From the NCBI GenBank assembly GCA_015061725.1, contig SUVX01000002.1, positions 1 through 64,000 of the forward strand: 64,000 nt of DNA. Reading direction: 5' to 3'. Positions 61,879 through 64,000 of this stretch are shown piece after piece. Made by a program: the position numbers and the translations under genes. Source of the DNA: Lentisphaerota bacterium. GTDB lineage: Bacteria; Verrucomicrobiota; Lentisphaeria; Victivallales; Victivallaceae. How positions within the stretch are numbered: the first letter of the stretch is position 1; each line of letters opens with the position of its first letter. The notes under the pieces are model-generated. The model saw only the letters and a list, made by a program, of their open reading frames with translations, did no database searches and was not told where the DNA came from.

Positions 61879-62915
61879 AAAAGTGCAATATCAGTTTTTG
61901 CGGATCAGGAAATTGGGTCCGCAACTACCACATTCCCGAATTGGAAAAACGTCAGGACAGATTTTCAATCAGAGGATTTTATGATGTTTTCCCTGAAAGT
62001 GCAGCTCTCGCTGCCGGAGAAAAATATCACGTTTTCAACTCCATGAATGAGTTGATTTCCGACTCTCAGACCGATGTAATCGTCGTTGCCACCAAGCCGG
62101 TTGATACCCATTTTGAAACAACCATGCGTCTGCTTGAAGCCGGAAAAAACGTTATCCTTGAAAAACCCATGACCTATTCGGTCGAACAGTGTGATACCTT
62201 AATTGCCAAGGCAAAAGAAAAAAAAGTTCTCTTCACCGTCAATCACAACCTGCGGGCAAGCCTCGCCCTGCGCTGTGCGCTTGAAGTCATGCATCAGGGA
62301 CACGCCGGAGAAATCAGATGTGTTGAAATCACCTCTCCCCGTTCCTGGTACGACAAAATCGACTTCAGCAATTACGCTGTCCACATGGTCGATCAGGCAT
62401 TGGCGGTCAACCGTTCCCCCCTCAAAGAGGTTACGGGATTTACCGTCCATCCCGACGAACCGCTGTCAAGCTGCGGTTACGGCGGTGCGCTTCTCAGATT
62501 CGAAGAGGGACCCGTTATCATGCTGTCACTCTCCCCTGCTCCGGCAAAACGTGCCAATGAAGACCCATATCCCTTCAGAGGATATTTCCGTTTCAAAGTC
62601 TGCGGAACAAAGGATACTGTCGGTATCTGCGACATGAACCACATTCCTTCTCCCGAACAGGTGACAGACAAAACCAATTGTTATTTTGATATTGCCGAAC
62701 CCGACTTCACCCGTCCGGAATTTGCCGGAAATCTGGGCAAAGCCTATTATGATTTCTTCTATGAATCCTGGGCAGAGGGCGCACCGCTTCTGGTCACCCC
62801 CGAAGAAGCCCGCAACGCCATCCGCTGCGTGGAATTGATCACCGAATCCGCCCGGTTGAATAAAACCGTTGAAGCCGTCAACATGCTCCCGGGAAGAGAG
62901 GATTTCATCATATGA
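61875..62915 (+). CDS. Gfo/Idh/MocA-family oxidoreductase
   Basis: A 346-residue NAD(P)-dependent sugar oxidoreductase. The N-terminal Rossmann domain starts ISFCGSGNWVRNYHIPEL, VIVVATKPVDTH contacts the cofactor, and VILEKPMT holds the conserved Lys of the EKP motif. The C-terminal part (about 130-340) is the substrate beta-sheet domain. It is coupled to the lyase gene before it and to the ThuA-like gene after it by 4-base overlaps. It probably oxidises or reduces a sugar released by the lyase; the exact substrate is not readable. Confidence 0.92.
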   Translation: MKKCNISFCGSGNWVRNYHIPELEKRQDRFSIRGFYDVFPESAALAAGEKYHVFNSMNELISDSQTDVIVVATKPVDTHFETTMRLLEAGKNVILEKPMTYSVEQCDTLIAKAKEKKVLFTVNHNLRASLALRCALEVMHQGHAGEIRCVEITSPRSWYDKIDFSNYAVHMVDQALAVNRSPLKEVTGFTVHPDEPLSSCGYGGALLRFEEGPVIMLSLSPAPAKRANEDPYPFRGYFRFKVCGTKDTVGICDMNHIPSPEQVTDKTNCYFDIAEPDFTRPEFAGNLGKAYYDFFYESWAEGAPLLVTPEEARNAIRCVELITESARLNKTVEAVNMLPGREDFII

Positions 62916-63604
62916 AAAAGATTTTGATCATGGGCGGCGGAGAATTTCACGATTACGAGGGCTGCTCAAAAGTCATTGCCAAACACCTTTCTGAACTTCA
63001 GGAATACGAAGTTGAAATCGCCATCAATGACCTTGAAAAACTGCGTCGGGGCGTGATTGATCAGTACGATATCATCGTGTTTTACTGGACAAAAGATCAC
63101 CTGACTTTTGAACAGAAAACTGATCTGCTTTCATGGTGTGCCGAAAAGGGTAAATTCATCGCCGTCCACTGCGCGGCAACGGCATTCAGAGATTGTCCCG
63201 AATATGAAGCAATGCTCGGCGGACGTTTCCGTAAACATCCGCCCTACCGGGAATATTTCGTGACGGTCGATATGAAGCACCCTGCCATGAAATATTTTGA
63301 CAGCGTAACGCCCCCCGAAGACTGGAAAAACTGGGCTGTTCACGAATGCAAAGTCACCGATGAACAATTCCTCAACCGTTACGACTCCCGCGTGAACGTC
63401 GCCGCTCACGCTTCTTTCAACGGCAGACTCTGGCCCGTCGTCTGGACAAAAAACTGGGGTCTCGGAAAAGTTTATTATCTGGCTCTGGGACACGATACAG
63501 CAGCTTGCGATAACGACTTTTTCAAACACCTGCTCTTTGCCGGAATCAACTGGGTCGAGTCTGAAGAACCCGAACCGGTGGATGACTCCCCCTTTATTTT
63601 CTGA
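62912..63604 (+). CDS. ThuA-like glutamine-amidotransferase-fold protein
   Basis: A 230-residue protein of the ThuA family, named from trehalose utilisation and found in many sugar operons. MKKILIMGGGEFHDYEGC opens the flavodoxin-like fold, YDIIVFYWTKDHLT and FIAVHCAATAFRD form the nucleophile-elbow region (His-Cys), and GLGKVYYLALGHDTAA is the family C-terminal block. Its biochemical role is poorly defined, though pairing with Gfo/Idh/MocA enzymes is common. Its start overlaps the stop of the oxidoreductase gene. Confidence 0.88.
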   Translation: MKKILIMGGGEFHDYEGCSKVIAKHLSELQEYEVEIAINDLEKLRRGVIDQYDIIVFYWTKDHLTFEQKTDLLSWCAEKGKFIAVHCAATAFRDCPEYEAMLGGRFRKHPPYREYFVTVDMKHPAMKYFDSVTPPEDWKNWAVHECKVTDEQFLNRYDSRVNVAAHASFNGRLWPVVWTKNWGLGKVYYLALGHDTAACDNDFFKHLLFAGINWVESEEPEPVDDSPFIF

Positions 63605-63630
63605 TAAAGGCGGAGTATTTGTAAAGGGAA
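63599..63630 (+). repeat. Short relic resembling the edges of the 97-bp repeat
   Basis: CTGATAAAGGCGGAGTATTTGTAAAG combines the left edge of copy 1 read on its minus strand (CTGATAAGGG) with the sequence on its far side (GCGGGGTATTTTTG). The hairpin between them is absent. It may be chance. Confidence 0.3.
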
Positions 63631-63684
63631 AGAGTTATCTGTCCGGGAAACTTGAGTTTTTCTTAAATTTATAGACAGGAAAAT

Positions 63685-64000
63685 ATGATGTATAAGATTT
63701 ATGCCGGAAACAATCCGGTTTTGATTCTTGCCGCAGACGAACTTATCAAATACGGCAAAGGTTCTTTTGAAAAGACTTCAGAAGAAAAAAATGCAGACAT
63801 CCTGCTCTGCAATGAAAACACCGATAAATGGCAGGATTCCTTTTCCCTTGAAAGCAGAGAGGGAAAACTTTTCATTTCAGGCAGCAATCCCCGCAGCGTG
63901 CTTTTCGGTGTTTACGAGTATCTCAAAAAAGCAGGATTTGATTTTCTCTATCCCGGTAAAGAGGGAGAAATCATTCCCGAAAATCCCGAGTTTACTCTTG
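63685..64000 (+). CDS. DUF4838-type protein 5, partial at the window end
   Basis: The first 105 codons of a gene that continues past the window. AGGAAA precedes the ATG at 63685. There is no signal peptide: the protein begins MMYKIYAGNNPVLILAAD. The visible part is the N-terminal alpha-glucuronidase-like domain, with the family block PRSVLFGVYEYLKKAGFDFL followed by YPGKEGEIIPENPEF. This matches the corresponding segments of the four other DUF4838 products here (for example VRHGVCEFLERCVGVRWLY). Lack of a signal would make it the only cytoplasmic member, if the start is right. Confidence 0.75.
   Translation, partial: MMYKIYAGNNPVLILAADELIKYGKGSFEKTSEEKNADILLCNENTDKWQDSFSLESREGKLFISGSNPRSVLFGVYEYLKKAGFDFLYPGKEGEIIPENPEFTL

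Noticed and set aside
1..64000. CRISPR arrays, tRNA or rRNA genes, prophage
   Set aside because: No regularly spaced repeats, cloverleaf-like or rRNA-like stretches, or phage genes were found; almost all sequence is accounted for by protein genes.

Overview
The window looks like a chromosome segment of a carbohydrate-degrading Lentisphaerota bacterium (Victivallis-like, probably gut or another anoxic habitat). This is inferred from several type IV prepilin-like proteins with the invariant [16 protein letters not shown] start and an H-X9-DG or DG end, many DUF4838 proteins, large LamG/CBM-type exported glycosidase-like proteins, a glycyl radical enzyme (GRE) with its activase, and operons of sugar enzymes under AraC, DeoR and GntR/LacI regulators. 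No rRNA, tRNA, CRISPR array, transposase or phage gene was seen.

Layout. (1) 119-21891, leftward: one nearly gap-free run of 15 genes. In transcription order: sialate-esterase/SMP-30 fusion, GRE activase, GRE, Na+/solute symporter, PocR-AraC regulator, two tandem 702/703-residue glycosidase-like paralogues, prepilin A, a 1273-residue exported enzyme, GH130, an M24-fold protein, an ASRT-like protein, a phosphotriesterase-like protein and an unknown protein, ending at a 97-bp hairpin repeat. (2) 22041-24451: a divergent AraC regulator, then a leftward beta-lactamase-fold hydrolase with an unknown partner. (3) 24715-27665, rightward: DUF4838 enzyme plus prepilin B, ending at a strong terminator. 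(4) 27832-38173, leftward: GntR/LacI regulator, prepilin C, a 1357-residue exported enzyme, an endonuclease/phosphatase-fold protein, an EamA permease and a GH106-like protein. The block is bracketed by two copies of the same terminator-like hairpin. (5) 38475-52516, rightward: rhamnulokinase-like kinase, GH106-like rhamnosidase, prepilin D, three tandem DUF4838 enzymes, amidohydrolase, class III aminotransferase and an SDR dehydrogenase, closed by a second, inverted copy of the 97-bp repeat. (6) 52856-56608: DeoR regulator, leftward arabinose/fucose-isomerase-like protein, rightward one-and-a-half-domain amidohydrolase. (7) 56769 to the end, rightward: GntR/LacI regulator, prepilin E, heparinase II/III-like lyase, Gfo/Idh/MocA oxidoreductase, ThuA-like protein and the start of a fifth DUF4838 gene.

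How the genes work together (inference). Each block appears to encode depolymerisation, uptake and catabolism of a particular glycan. Exported enzymes with signal peptides cut polymer outside the cytoplasm; symporter and EamA permeases import products; cytoplasmic GH130, GH106, kinase, isomerase, oxidoreductase and GRE process them.

The most striking pattern is that all five prepilin genes sit directly beside a gene or gene set for a large signal-peptide-bearing enzyme, and no prepilin lies beside only cytoplasmic genes. In three of the five, the codons just before the prepilin cleavage site are built from palindromes. In two of these (A and E) two perfect palindromes overlap, so the RNA hairpins would be mutually exclusive.
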